Positions 1-11,446 of a stretch of 64,000 nucleotides of DNA are shown here, piece by piece. Each line of letters begins with the position of its first letter. The first letter of the stretch is position 1. The DNA lies in assembly GCA_003049465.1 (NCBI GenBank), contig PYSS01000014.1, positions 248,001-312,000 of the forward strand, in the 5' to 3' direction. The notes under the pieces are model-generated. The model was not told where the DNA came from. It made no database searches and was given only the letters and a program-made list of their open reading frames with translations. This DNA comes from Magnaporthiopsis rhizophila. Taxonomy: Eukaryota; Ascomycota; Sordariomycetes; Magnaporthales; Magnaporthaceae. Both the position numbers and the translations under genes were made by a program.

Positions 1-249
1 TCCGACCCAGTAGCGATCTGAGACTCGCTATGGAAAAGGTGCTCGGCGACGCAAAGGCGACGAACACAGAGGCTTTTTCTCCTCCCAGGGACGATGGCTT
101 TGCCTGCGAGAATACCGTCGCCGCTCCGCCCCACCGCAGTCATGTCCCAACAATGGGCGAACCGCTCGCTGAGGGCGTAGTAAAGAAGACGCTGGCGCAA
201 GCGCCTTTATATCCTCTCGTCCCTGCCGGCCACAAAGGGGTCGTCAGTA

Positions 250-1104
250 ATGCGACAGGAAGCGAGGTTCACGCTTCTGGCTACGGCACTCCCCAGGCGG
301 CTTTCGAAACCACGGCTCTTTCTCTTGAACGACAGGGCTGGCGAGGACACACTCGTCTGGAGCGTGAACGGCACCCTAGAGGAGTTATTCGACGGCGTCG
401 TCGGAAACGTGAACGAGTGTTTCGGGCTCGGCGCCAAGGGCTCGGCGCTGGCCGCGATGCCCGGTTGTTGTGGCGGGTGTGGTCGGCAAGGCCATACTCT
501 CGCCGAGTGTGTCAAAGGCACCGAGATAGGAGACATCATGGGCTGCCCGCTGTGCAACACTGTGGCCCATGGTGTGGATTCGTGTCGCCGATTTCGCGAG
601 CCCGACAACACAAGCAAAATGGAGCTCCTCATACGGAGACGCGGCCACAAGCAGTGTATTCGGTCTCTCACCCCCTGGACCGACTTACTCAGCGTGTACG
701 AGGCTCGGTACGGCAAAGAGCAGGCTGCCCGGCTACCACTGACGCGCCCTCTTGCTGTGAAACTTCAAAACATGCGGCCGCATCTGCACGAGGCATACCA
801 GTACGGGGAGAGCGATGCCGGCCTAATGGAGGATCCCATAACCAAAAACCTCGATGCCGTTCGGGCCGCGATAGCCACCGGCTGGAGGTTCGAGTTCGAG
901 CCAGCTGATATGAAGAGACTCCGCATCTACATTCAGCACCGTAAGCATCAAGTGGCGCATGCGGAGAGTGTGAAGGAGGCCCGCGCTCAGCGGCAGAGAC
1001 TAATGGCAAATATCGAGGCCATTTTCGACAGGGCGCAACCATACGTCAAACTTGAGTTGCGCCCAGTAGCTGGAGGACGCGCCGGCGAACGAGTCTCCAG
1101 CTAG
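250..1104 (+). CDS. Double CCHC zinc-knuckle protein, function unknown
   Basis: Intact frame of 284 residues from the ATG at 250. Two textbook zinc knuckles of the form CX2CX4HX4C are visible: C74-C77-H82-C87 and C99-C102-H107-C112. Knuckles of this kind bind nucleic acid, or less often protein, and occur in retroelement Gag proteins and in cellular RNA-binding proteins. The rest of the chain is charged and probably helical, rich in Arg and Lys towards the C-terminus, with no protease or reverse transcriptase motif. It ends about 270 bp before an AT-rich block, so it may belong to a mobile element or be a subtelomere-type accessory gene. An upstream exon cannot be excluded, because the window begins only 249 bp before the ATG. 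The knuckles are clear; the function is not known. Confidence 0.6.
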   Translation: MRQEARFTLLATALPRRLSKPRLFLLNDRAGEDTLVWSVNGTLEELFDGVVGNVNECFGLGAKGSALAAMPGCCGGCGRQGHTLAECVKGTEIGDIMGCPLCNTVAHGVDSCRRFREPDNTSKMELLIRRRGHKQCIRSLTPWTDLLSVYEARYGKEQAARLPLTRPLAVKLQNMRPHLHEAYQYGESDAGLMEDPITKNLDAVRAAIATGWRFEFEPADMKRLRIYIQHRKHQVAHAESVKEARAQRQRLMANIEAIFDRAQPYVKLELRPVAGGRAGERVSS

Positions 1105-1374
1105 TCAAAGGCCTCTGACAACTGTATGTGAATAGGGTATGTTCTGTGGCAGACATAATAATACAGCCCTGGTGCGCGGTGTCCTGGTGTCCTGCATGTG
1201 GTGGAGTGGGTTTTGTGTGGAATTGCCGGGATTATATGGTGCATTGTCGTGGTGGGGTGGGTCTGTTTTTGGTGTCCTGCAGGGCTTGGTTTTAAAGTGG
1301 GCTGATTTTGGGACATTACTGTGTGATAATTTGTGGTCGGTTTGTGCATATCCAATTGCATCTGTCTAAACCGA

Positions 1375-4300
1375 GCATTTTTATCGCAAATATAATACTA
1401 TTAAGTGTGATTTGCGCATAGCCCCGCTAACCATATTATTAATTATTTCAAAATTACCGATACAATGCTATTATTTGGTATTAGTGTTTTAAGCAAAATT
1501 ATTGTTTATTTATATGGATTGCGAATTGTATTTTTGTTACGATAAGTTTTTTCCTGTTATTTTTGCGTTTTTGTTATATCGAATGTATTTTACAAATTTT
1601 ATAAAAACGGGTGTTTTATTTATTTTTATTTTAAGGATTATCCTTTTTCGAAATGTATTTATAATACCGATACAGGCGATTAGCTCGGCGTTATTGTTTT
1701 TATTTTAATTGCTCCTTGTACGGAACAATCCGTTTTATAGCCCGTTATTTTTGCTATTATTATTGGTATTATTAATCGGTGCTAATACAGCTTTTGTTTT
1801 TTTTGTTTTATTTGTTGATTGCCGGTTTTCCCTTTTTTTTGCGCCATTTTTTTAAGCAGGAGCCATTGCAAAAATTGCAATTTTTTAAGCAAAAGTTTGC
1901 GGAATATACGGATTATAAAATTTTTCCTCCGGTTGGTTACCATTTTTTTTACTGTTATTATTATTATTATTTATAGTTTTATTATAATATATTAATATCC
2001 TTATTATTATTATGGTTTATAAATCCCGAAAAAATTACCGCTAATATTTTAGCAGTTGCCGAGGTGTTTATAAATTTGCATTTAAAATAACTGCTATTAT
2101 TACAACCAAAAAAAATATTTGTGATAATTTTATTGGATTTGGTAATAGGTTTTTATCCTTTTTGATCTAAATTTATTCAGGGTTATTTAATTATGGTTTT
2201 ATTTTTCCTGCTATTAAGCTTTATTATGGTTTTAACCGCGGCATTTTTAAAATAATCCTTTAAGGTGCAAAAGCTTAAATAAAAATACATGTATCGTGCT
2301 TTTATAATATGCATATTATTATATATATTCCTTTTTGTTTTAGCATTAAAAATTATTAGGTTATATTTAATACCAATATTGGTATTAAAATATTTTTTTT
2401 TACAAAAAAGGCTAATAAAAGGTTTGGTATTTTAAAGGGCAGTTTTTATTTTTTGTTATAAATTTATAATATTGGGGATATTTTTTCCGCTTTGGATATT
2501 CGATTTTATTTTTTCCGTTTTATTAATAACAAATATTGCCCGTATATTTTATTGGATCAGGTTTAGCATTTTACTGTGCATAATATATTATAATTTTAGC
2601 CAATTAGCTTATAGGTTTTAATATTTTATAAGGTTAAATATTATGGTATAAATACAAATAATTTGTGCTATTGTAAAATAAATAAAGTTTAGTGCAATAT
2701 TTTTTTTATATTTTTTTTTTACGTACCGTTTTTTATTATGAAGCGGTATTTGCATTTTATGCTTTTATTTGAAATTTTTATAAAAGTGGATATGGATTTT
2801 CGCCAGCCAAAAATACAGGTATTTGCTGTAATATTTGATTAGTTAGTATTTCGATTTAGTTTATTTATGTTTAAGGCATTTATTATTATTTTAGGATCCG
2901 AAAAGCATCTTTTGCTTATTATAAAAATGCGGAAAATTAGCTTCATATTATATTAATATCAGGATTAATTACAGGAAACTGTTATTTTTTTTTATTTGTG
3001 CTATAAAGGCCTCCAACTTTTTTATTTATAAATTTGGTATATTTTACCCCTTATTTTTCACAAATAAGGGCCTTATTACATACATAAATATATAATTTCC
3101 TTTTAGCCAAAATATATTTATATTATAATATTTATATGAATTTTTATTTGCTAAATAAATATAAAATAATCCCCAACTTTCGAAATATATTTTTTTTAAA
3201 TATTTATCCGTTACCGAAAAATTATTCTAGCATTTTAATATTTATTTATAATATTTAAGCATATTTTTATCGTTTAAAAATATATTATTAATTACCAAAT
3301 ATTTTTTGGTACTATTAAGCAATAAAATATTTTAATAATTATTTATATAATTATATTGGCCCAAACTTTTGGCCTATATTATTTTAAACAATCTGGTTGA
3401 ACTGTATAAATATAATAATTTTGGTTGTTTTATTTTTAATAATATTAGTTATATAAAAATAAAAAATAAACCGTAATACCCTTGGAGGGCCAAAATTTTT
3501 TTCTGGTTCTGGTATCCTAATTATCGAAAATGGCGCAAATATTGCAGCAAAGCAAAAAATAATAGTTTTGAGTTTATGGCAAAAGTTACCAAAAAAGGCC
3601 GGGCAAAATAATATTATTTATTTTATTTTTTATAAAGGTTTTTTTGTATTTATTTAATAATTTTTATAGGAAAGTTTTATATTTCGTTTAGTTTAGGACC
3701 AATATATTTTGGGATAAATACCCGGAAAATATTATCGGTATAAATTTTAATGCTGTTATAATAAAAAATCAGATTTTATGGTTAAATAATTTTAAATAAG
3801 GCGAAAAATGCCTTATAATTTGTTATTTTTATTATTTAAAACCAGAAATTTGCTTTAATTTCCTTGCAAAAGCTTTTGGGTTTGGTTATTATTTTACCGA
3901 TATAATAAAACCTTTTTTTTTATTTATAAAGGTATTTTTATGCTGCAAATTGGTTCCGTATTCGGCCGATGTTCGGATGGAACTTTTCGATATCGAAATA
4001 TTTCGCATTTTTAATATTGCATTTGTGAAACCAATTTTTAATAATATGGAAATGCTTGGTATTATTTTTATAATTTTTCTGAACGGTATAATACTTGTTA
4101 AATTCGAATTTTTTTACCCTGGCGATAAATTTGTCGTCCGTAAATAAGTATTTCGGATAAATGAGAAAAACTGATTTGGCTGCTAATCGGAAAGAAATAT
4201 TGGCGGCTGCGGGATTGACGATATCAAGATTATCTGATTGCTGATTTGCAGGTGATATTAGTTTTTCCTCCTGTATGGAAGCGGGGGTCTCCATTAATGG

Positions 4301-4440
4301 AGAAAATAATGGAACGAAAAATGCTGGCACGATTTGTGCGTTGTGTTGGTTCTCGAAATCATCCACGAACAGGTTGGATGTGGGAGAAAGAGGGAGATGA
4401 GGGGGGGATGATATCCCCCAAAGTTGGGAAGTGGTGAAAT
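1375..4440. other. AT-rich island, RIP-like
   Basis: About 3 kb of strongly AT-rich sequence, dominated by TA, AA and TT dinucleotides, between GC-balanced flanks. No long frame exists apart from the Rep-like remnant at its right end. Such sharply bounded islands in Pezizomycotina usually mark repeats mutated by RIP (C to T at CpA). No terminal repeats could be traced by eye. The left part (1375-3900) shows only degenerate A/T runs and I see no gene there. Confidence 0.75.
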
Positions 4441-4474
4441 TCATTGCTGCCTGCTCTGCTGCCTGGGACACCAA
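3923..4474 (-). pseudogene. Decayed geminivirus-like (CRESS-DNA) Rep endonuclease remnant
   Basis: The minus-strand frame stays open for 178 codons to a TAA at 3938-3940. The first ATG is at 4442-4444, and in-frame codons continue upstream of it. After a roughly 90-residue low-complexity leader come the landmarks of a rolling-circle HUH endonuclease in the right order. These are motif I as FLIYP, an HxH motif II within KHFHII, then the FD...FHPNI block of geminivirus-type Rep proteins. Directly after the stop, in the same frame, KYLYK (3923-3937) fits the YxxK catalytic-tyrosine motif III, followed by another TAA. The Lys/Asn/Ile/Phe-rich composition matches AT mutation pressure. No intact helicase half is visible downstream, only stop-riddled AT-rich sequence. 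Endogenous Rep copies of this kind are known in fungal genomes. It is an inactive relic. Confidence 0.7.
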
Positions 4475-4566
4475 AAAGAAATTATCGTGGGTGTCCTGTC
4501 CTTTTTATACTTTTCTTCCGCGGATACCAGGGCTGATTTAATATTACAGTCTCGTTTGCGCCCCAT
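4441..4566 (-). other. Short open frame upstream of the Rep remnant
   Basis: A 41-codon frame starts at the ATG at 4564-4566 and overlaps the start of the Rep-like frame in another phase. It begins MGRKRDCN and is charged. It may be a piece of the original N-terminus now out of phase, or chance. No family is recognised. Confidence 0.2.
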
Positions 4567-4619
4567 GATTTCTCCCGTGACTGCTATGCCTGATGCTCAA
4601 AAAGGCGTCTGAACTGGCT

Positions 4620-6950
4620 GCCCGTGTCGAGGAATGGGTTCCTCGGTTGCAAAAGGCCGCTATTGCAAAGTAAAGGCGCATGCGGTACACGTAGTAACTG
4701 ATCTACCTAGGAGACTCTCTGGCTCTATATATATATACAGGTGCGCTGCAGGGGTAGTGAGCACTCGCCGTCCTCGGCCGGGGCTGGACGAGGCTATGTA
4801 ACACGCACCGGGGTCCTGATCTGCAGGTCCCCCGCATGGGCCCCGTTCTTTTGCGACAGCCGCTGCTACCTGGGAGGGGCTAGTCTGTGGGGTTGCGCCG
4901 CGGGGCTATGGATAATGGGAGGCAGCGAGCAATGGGCGGGAGTGGCAGCGGCGCGGCAGTGCGTGAACATTTTAGAACAAGCGATACGAAAACGGCGAGC
5001 CAGCCGTAGTCGGCGGAACGAGGATGGGTTTTGGATCGGTGTGGCGGCGATGACGGCAGGGAGCTATCATCGAAGCGGAAAGGCAATATGATGGCGGCAG
5101 GAGACAGAGGCGGTATCTCGGCCTTCCCCTTTAGGCGGCATCGTTATCCAGCCCTTGACTGAGCGTGGAGAAGGTGGGCATAGACTTTCCACCTGAGCAG
5201 AAGCAATGAGGGGATGGTGGAGAAGAATGGCATCGGGGCGCCGGAGCCGGAGCTCCCGTGCGCTGGAGGGAACGGGGTTCGCACAACCGCGCGTCGAGGC
5301 TGGGAGATGCAGGTCCCTGTTGCTGTGGAATCTCGTGTGCGGCACACAGCCGTGGTAAGCTGTGACATGGAATCCAGGAGAGGGGTTTGTAACAATGGAG
5401 GCTCCCTTGCAAAGCTCATCCGGCGGGTAATGCCTAGCCAGAGGCTTCTGCCGTCCCTTTGGCCGCCGTGGCAGTGTTGTCTAGACGCTGGGTGATGTCG
5501 ATGTTGCGGGACTCGGCCCAAAACACTGGGAGCGGCTCCCGCCTCTCAACCGTCATGCGAGCCATAATAGGCTTGCGCGTGCAGTCGAAGACAGAGACTA
5601 GGTCCGGTTGGGGGAGGCGGTTCGGAACACGGCGGGGTGGGCGGATAGTCGGCTGTGGACGAGGGTTGCGGCTGGTGCCTTGCAGCTTGCAGAGGCCAAC
5701 CGGAGACGTCTGCCCGGGATCCAGGCCAGGTGCTCACGGGGCGCCACGGCCGAACGGAGGTGGAGGTGGCCTTTCCGCAAGCAAGCTTTGCGGCGAGCGC
5801 GGACGTGGCCCGGAAGGCAGAGAAAGTATGTTAGCTTCGAACCGACGAACGTAACCGGGGCAGTGGGCTCATCGGAAAGCAGCGCGACGCAGCCCCGCCA
5901 AACCCCGTTCGCTCGGACCTTGAACGTCTCGAGCCCCTTACGTATTTCGACGAGACCAGGAACCCGGGAACAGATGGACAAGGAGTCGTGGTGTGATATT
6001 TCTGTTCCGGCATCGAAGAGGAGTGGGCGGGGCGACCAAGGAGCATGAGTGGATCTGAGGCCCGATCCATCAAAGCTGGCACCAGCAGCCGAGCGCGGTT
6101 ACAGGCGGCTGTGTCGGTCAATATGTGGCGGCTCAGCGAGGAGCGGCCACCAAACACGACAAGGACAATGGTTTCCTGGATGCTAAAAGACGACAGCCGC
6201 CGACGCTCAGGCACCAGCCCATCATGAAAATCGCAGATGCAACTTGACATCCATTTCCTGCCAGTCATGGTGCGCCCAACCGAATCCTTTACGCTCCCAC
6301 GTCGCCGTCCTTTCAGGACTCTACGCAAGCAAATGCTTCGCCGCGCCCACGGCCGATACAGATCTTCACCTGTCAAGTGTTCCAGCTAGCCCGAGGGACA
6401 GAGGCTATGTGAGTGACGACAGGATAAGAGGCGTGGGATACGACCAGTCCAGATGGCTGACGCTGTACTTTAGGAACGTGAATACGAGCGAGGCTGTCTC
6501 GTCGGAGGCCGGCGAGATTGTGGCATGTCCGCCATCGTACCAGTACGCAACCCGATGCACGCGCCAGCTCCCAGCATGACGAGGCACGCCTAAAGGTAGA
6601 GCAAGAACAAGCTGGAGCAAGAACGAGACCGGAGCCTGGAGCAAGAACCCCGCGCCCAGCTCGCCGGCACATGCGGAACCCATAGACACGAGATGAACGT
6701 TGCGAACGAGAGCAACGTGACGCTCCGCGACGAAGCCAGCACGCGCAGATGCAGCTCGCCATCTTGACCCGGGCTCCCGTCATCGCTGAATTGTACGCAA
6801 GGGCGTTCCGTATCCAAGCATTAAATGCGCCGCCGTTTCTTTGATGCACGGGAGGGCCACGCAGAGGCGAACACGTGGTGGTAGCACGGAGACAGCTTGG
6901 GATCGGTACTCCCAAGTCCCAAGTCTGCCGCTTTTGAGAAGAGACCGGCG
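4620..6950. other. GC-rich stretch without a supported gene
   Basis: Overlapping frames of 60-180 codons occur on both strands, which is expected from the GC content. None shows a recognisable domain, a credible start with splice structure, or a consistent protein-like composition. I see no RNA gene or clear repeat here. Confidence 0.5.
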
Positions 6951-8200
6951 TCATCCTCCACATCGGCAGCAGCACATATCCGCCATCAGCGCCCTGAAAC
7001 CCTGTCGATCCAGAGTATGTTGAACCACGCCTTTGCCGACGGCGCCCTCGCCGCCCAGCGTGCGGTCCATCAACCTCCTTCGAGGACCGATCAGCTTGGT
7101 GGGCAGGCATTCGAACACCTTTGGTACCAGCTTCCATACCCTAGCCAGCTCCTGGAAACTTGTCTCCCTGCTGACCGCTTCTCTAAACGTGCCCTAGTTC
7201 CACCATGTCGAATTCTTGTCGCATTGCGCCGTCCCAACTGCGAGGGTACGCCGACGCTGCCGGATGACCTCCAGGCTGTCGTCCTGCCTTTCCCTGCCAT
7301 CGACCGCCTTCTCTCGGACATCGAACCCGTTCTCCCGGGCCATGACCTCAATATCAACGCTTTTAGGAGACTCCTTGTCGCCGTAAGCTTTCCACTCCCT
7401 CCTGCAACACCGACCCCTTCGCCTCAAAGGCCCTCTCTCGGCCCGATCACGCCAGCCCTTGCCGCCGGTGCAGAGCCAGGCGGTCTCGCTCTACCTCCTT
7501 CTCCAAGCAGGCCAACTCGCGTCTCAAGACCCGGGACTCCCGTGCCCCGAGTTTGCCAGCTCGGCCCGCTCGGGCGCCATTCGGTCGAGCTCAGCCTCCC
7601 CGGTCCGTAGGCGGGCCTAGTCCCAGAGCAGCCGGGCCCGGCCCTGCCTTTGGCATTTTCGATCACTATGGCGTCGACCTTCTGTCGCGCCCAGGAAAGC
7701 ACCTCTTCACACTGCCGTCGCTCTTCCTCCCACGCCCGCTTGGATTCGGACAGCCCCTCCGCGGCCACGCATCCGCTCTTGAGCATCTCCGCCACCGCAC
7801 CAGGTCATTCCCGGGAGGCCTCTCGCGGCTCACGGCCGGCTACTCGTCTGTCTTCGACAGCGCCTTCTCTTTCCCTTGAAGCCTCCCGCCTGTCCCGGGC
7901 GGCCTCTCTATCCGCAGCCGCCTGCTGCCTGTCTCTGGCAGCCTGTACCCTCTCCTCGCCAACCATTGTCTCTCCGCCGTTGCGTACGTAGACAATGCAT
8001 CGCGCTGGCCAATCATCCGACCTGCGTGCTCCTGGTCCAGCTATTCCTGGAAATCGGCCACCGCAGTACCCATTCAAGGCACTCGGACTCGAGAACGCAC
8101 AGACAGGACCATCCATCCCGCCCAGCTCGCCAACCTCCCAACGCGCCCTCGAGTCACGACTGCCCGGCAGGGAAGAAATAGGAGGAGCGGAGGCAGACAC
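6951..8200 (-). pseudogene. Broken coiled-coil gene
   Basis: Read on the minus strand, charged helical protein appears in pieces. The first piece (8200-7808) ends in an Arg/Glu/Ala-rich repeat (ARDRQQAAADREAARDRREA). A TGA at 7805-7807 interrupts it, and the same frame resumes with a Glu/Arg-rich helix through about 7630. Between about 7620 and 7430 the coding phase moves twice: the helical RELACLEKEVERDR lies in another frame. Further on, a frame with DKESPKSVDIEVMARENGF is cut by a TAG just after 7207 and continues in phase as TFREAVSRETSFQELARVWK to a TGA at 6951-6953. At least two nonsense codons and two phase changes make this a decayed gene unless several tiny introns are involved. The family is not recognised. 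Confidence 0.45.
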
Positions 8201-8206
8201 GGGCTA

Positions 8207-9160
8207 AGGGTCAAGCCCAATATGCCCTCACGCATCAGTCACACCACAGGAGTGATTCTACGCCAGGGTTTGGCTCCATACAGGCGGGACCTAGTGTCGT
8301 CGTCCCACGGTAGCCCTAGCCAGGACTTCGAGTAGATCGGGATGGTCCGAGCTACGGAAGCCCCAAGACTCAGATTCCTATAGGGCAAACGCCACAGCGA
8401 GGGGCTCTTGGGCGGACGCGCCTGCTGACTTCTTTAGGTTCTCCAGAAGTGATATCCGGCATAGGCCGCCGCCCGTCAGGGTAATGGCCGGCGCGATGAC
8501 GGGGAGCCAGGCGTGCCAGGGTTGGTCCAAGTTTCAAGATAGCAGACAATGTACAGGCACGCTAGTATGGGATAGGAAATTCGTTTTTTTGGACTTGAGC
8601 CACTTGCTCATAAAGAGCTAGCAAAAACGGACTGTCACGGGCACTCGCCGCATCCCGCCGGCGCCCTGATCCTACACGCACCACACCGGGACCCCAACCG
8701 CCAGGCGCATCATGAGTAAGCCCCGGCGACAGCCCGAGATTGCGCTGTGCTGGCAACCAAAGCATTGCAGCTGGCGACCTCGGCCCTCGGTTATCCCTGC
8801 CTGGCCAGCCGGTCCCAATCTACGTGTGTTTAACCTCAACCAGTACACGGCCGGTAACGGCGTCGAAATCCAATTGTGCCCCGCAGGAAAGCGTCAAGGA
8901 GAGAAAATGTAAATGACCCGACCCTCTCATCCCCAAACGCGCCAGCGAGAGGAGTCCTAGTCTAATGGAACGGCAGGCGAGATAGGGGCAACAGGCGACA
9001 GGCACGGACCCGTCATATTCCCCTACCGAAAGACACGCCACTGTCCTGATTGACCCGCCACGCAAAGTCTCCTGCAGAGGAGCGTGTCTAATGTGCAGGA
9101 GTAATGTCGCCCGGCCCAGCCATCCTCCCGTCTTCGCCGTCAGCCAGTCTCTCCGAGTAA
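8207..9160. other. Intergenic stretch
   Basis: No gene is supported. One 114-codon minus-strand frame at 8820-9164 overlaps the end of the next gene and has no recognisable feature. Confidence 0.4.
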
Positions 9161-10477
9161 TCACCGAGACAGATCATCCGGGCGGTCTCTCGACGGCTTC
9201 TTCTGCTTGTCCTCAAGGTCCTTGAGTCTGTCCGCCGTCTCCATCGCGCGCACTGTCTCTCGCATGTTCCACATTTCTCTCTTCCAGGCGATCATTGACG
9301 AGTCTATGGCTGTCCCCCAAATCGTATCTTCTCTCGTGCGTTTGCGACTTGTCACCCTGCCGGGCTTCGACAAGAGGAACTTTCCTTGCATGAATTGTTG
9401 GAGGAATCCTTGACGGCTGTTGACGATCTGTTCCATGTACCACTTCGTTTTGAGGTGCTGCTGGTAATCTCCGCCCGGAACTATGTGCCAGGGGAGGGTG
9501 TCCCCGGTCTGTACTGCACCTCTGACACATCCCATACGGACGGTGATGTAGATCTGCAGGAACAGCACTGTGACGTGCCTGTACAATGCCATTTTGACGT
9601 ATGTGGCTGTTCTCTCGGTCCGGATCTTTTCACGCAGGGTTGCGAGCTCCCAAGGAGCTGCGTGTCTCTCGCGGTCGTGGCCGACGGCCTTTTTCATGTC
9701 CCCCAGAAATGTGATGATGTCGCTCCTGTCGTCGGCTGTGTTGAACCACCCATACGCTTGGCTGGCCCACTTCTCGAAGTCTTGCGCCAGTTTGAAGTCT
9801 CCATCGGGGTCGTTCATGAGGCTTCTCATCTCCGCGTTGGAGAATCCCCATCTGCTGTCGAAAGCCGAGGGCGCCGTCATCGAAGTTGCTTCGGTCATGT
9901 TGTACCCGATCCCAAACTGGCACCTGTCTCCGGTCAGTGCGTCCTCTTGGACCTCAGTGGCACTGCTGCTCGCCTCTTTCTCCTTCCCCTTTCCTTTGTT
10001 CTCGGCAGGCGTGCTCTCGGGTGGCGTCTGAAAGGGTTGCGGTTGTGTAATGGTGGACGGAAGCTTCGGCGGCCGAAACGCGGGCGGTGGCTGCTGTACC
10101 ATAGGCGGTATCTGCTGCTCCATTCTCTGGGCCTGCCGCGTCACCGTTGCGGGCAGAGACTGACGTGCGGGTCCTGCTGGCGGCGTCTGCGCGGCCAAGG
10201 ATGGCTGAAGCGAGGCTGGTTTGCTGAAGTCAATAAGCGGGCCTTGGACGTCTGGCTGGCTAGGAGGAATCTTGTGGGATAGGACCGACATCAAACCTTG
10301 TGAAAGCGACCCCTCCTGCTGTTGGGTTGCCGGTTCGACTTGGCTCGTCGCAGCTCCGTCCGCGGCTGCGTGGTCGAAGACGCCGCCTTCGCCTTCCAAG
10401 CCGGCGTCACCATTGGGTGCTTTTCTGTCGCTTTGGGATTCGGTCGCTCCATAACTGGGTCCCCGACGTCTTTCCAT
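9161..10477 (-). CDS. Orphan protein, disordered N-terminus and conserved-looking C-terminus
   Basis: A single open frame of 438 residues from the ATG at 10475-10477 (MERRRGPSYGATESQ). Residues 1-160 are Pro, Gln and Ser rich and look disordered (IPPMVQQPPPAFRPPKLPS), followed by a basic-acidic patch (NKGKGKEKEASSS). The C-terminal 250 residues are folded-looking, with regular hydrophobics and many Trp (GFSNAEMRSLMNDPDGDFK; WNMRETVRAMETADRLKDLE). There is no zinc knuckle, protease or polymerase signature. It follows the broken gene at 10495-11446 almost without a gap and on the same strand, so the two may once have been one gene or one operon-like element. Family unknown. The long open frame and protein-like composition argue that it is or was coding. 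Confidence 0.5.
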   Translation of the reverse strand: MERRRGPSYGATESQSDRKAPNGDAGLEGEGGVFDHAAADGAATSQVEPATQQQEGSLSQGLMSVLSHKIPPSQPDVQGPLIDFSKPASLQPSLAAQTPPAGPARQSLPATVTRQAQRMEQQIPPMVQQPPPAFRPPKLPSTITQPQPFQTPPESTPAENKGKGKEKEASSSATEVQEDALTGDRCQFGIGYNMTEATSMTAPSAFDSRWGFSNAEMRSLMNDPDGDFKLAQDFEKWASQAYGWFNTADDRSDIITFLGDMKKAVGHDRERHAAPWELATLREKIRTERTATYVKMALYRHVTVLFLQIYITVRMGCVRGAVQTGDTLPWHIVPGGDYQQHLKTKWYMEQIVNSRQGFLQQFMQGKFLLSKPGRVTSRKRTREDTIWGTAIDSSMIAWKREMWNMRETVRAMETADRLKDLEDKQKKPSRDRPDDLSR

Positions 10478-10494
10478 TGCAGAGTGTCCACGAT

Positions 10495-11446
10495 TCACTG
10501 CGAGGTGAGCGGGTCGTATGTGTCAGTAAAGTCCTCGACTTTGGGGTCCTTCTTCAGGACGCCCCTCATCCCGGACTTGTCGAGAAGTTTCACCAGCGCT
10601 ATAACTGGTTCATTTTTGGCGAGCGACTTTGCCAGCAGGATCTTGGAGTTGACATCCACCCATCTAATGGTGTTGGCGCTTGGGATGAGGCCCAGTTCGC
10701 TTTTGCAAGCGTCGGTCCAGGCCTCCACCCTGGGCTGTTTCACGCTGTCCGCGCCGATCAGCACTTTAACTATGCGCTCCAGTTCGGCCAAGCTGGACGA
10801 CTGATTTGAAATGGTCGATCTGGTCCTTCGTGGCTTTGGGAACATCAGGGATGAAGGTATCGTCCTTGAGCTTTCTGCTGAGCCAGTTTGGAATCCAGCT
10901 GTCTTCTGTCAGCTTGGCTTCGGCCGCCACGTCGTCCATCCCGCCTACCAACGCCATGATTTCTCGGTCCGTCTCGTCGCACATCAGGTTCCAATCAACC
11001 AGGTCGGACAGTGGACAGTCTTCGTGTTCTGTTTCGGTAACCTAGAATATCTCGTGCGCGCTGAGATATGTCCAGATGACTCTGGCTGCCGCTGGGAGCA
11101 TGGCGTCGGACGCGGTATTGTCCCACAGCTTCCAGAAAGCGTTTTTGAGTTCTACCCGGCGGGGAAGGAATCCTTCTTCGATGCCGTCTTGAATGTGGAG
11201 GAGCGCCTCCACCCACGCTGTCGCCTCGTCTTTAGTCTTTGTCGCGGCCTTCTTAGCCATTCTCCGGGCTCTCCCCACGTACGCCGTGATGTAGTAGCCT
11301 GGGCTGTGTTGTGCGAACGGCTGCTGGATTCCGCTGGGGTCGTGAAGCCATTGGTTGAAAGCGGCCTGCTCGTTCTTGTGTCTCGGGGCAATGCGGTTGA
11401 TCTCCATCAGGGCCGCCGCCTTGGCCTCGTTCTGGCTAAGTGCCAT
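10495..11446 (-). pseudogene. Orphan gene with one nonsense codon and one frameshift
   Basis: Starts at the ATG at 11444-11446 (MALSQNEAKAAALMEINR). The frame runs 134 codons to a TAG at 11042-11044 and continues in phase on the other side (VTETEHEDCPLSDLVDWNL) through KATKDQIDHFK. Near 10800 the coding phase shifts by one base to SLAELERIVKVLIGADS, and that frame runs to a TGA at 10495-10497. The TAG could come from TGG by a C-to-T change at CpA on the plus strand, the RIP context. Content is mostly helical with no known motif. It abuts the intact orphan frame at 9161-10477. A normal gene would need no such breaks, so I call it a pseudogene. One short unrecognised intron near each break cannot be ruled out. 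Confidence 0.5.

Noticed and set aside
6373..7137. 254-codon minus-strand frame as a gene
   Set aside because: It overlaps the coiled-coil relic in another phase, and its content is Arg/Ser/Cys-rich as expected by chance.
6897..7610. 237-codon plus-strand Pro-rich frame
   Set aside because: It is opposite the coiled-coil pseudogene; its Pro/Ser richness mirrors the Glu/Arg-rich minus strand.
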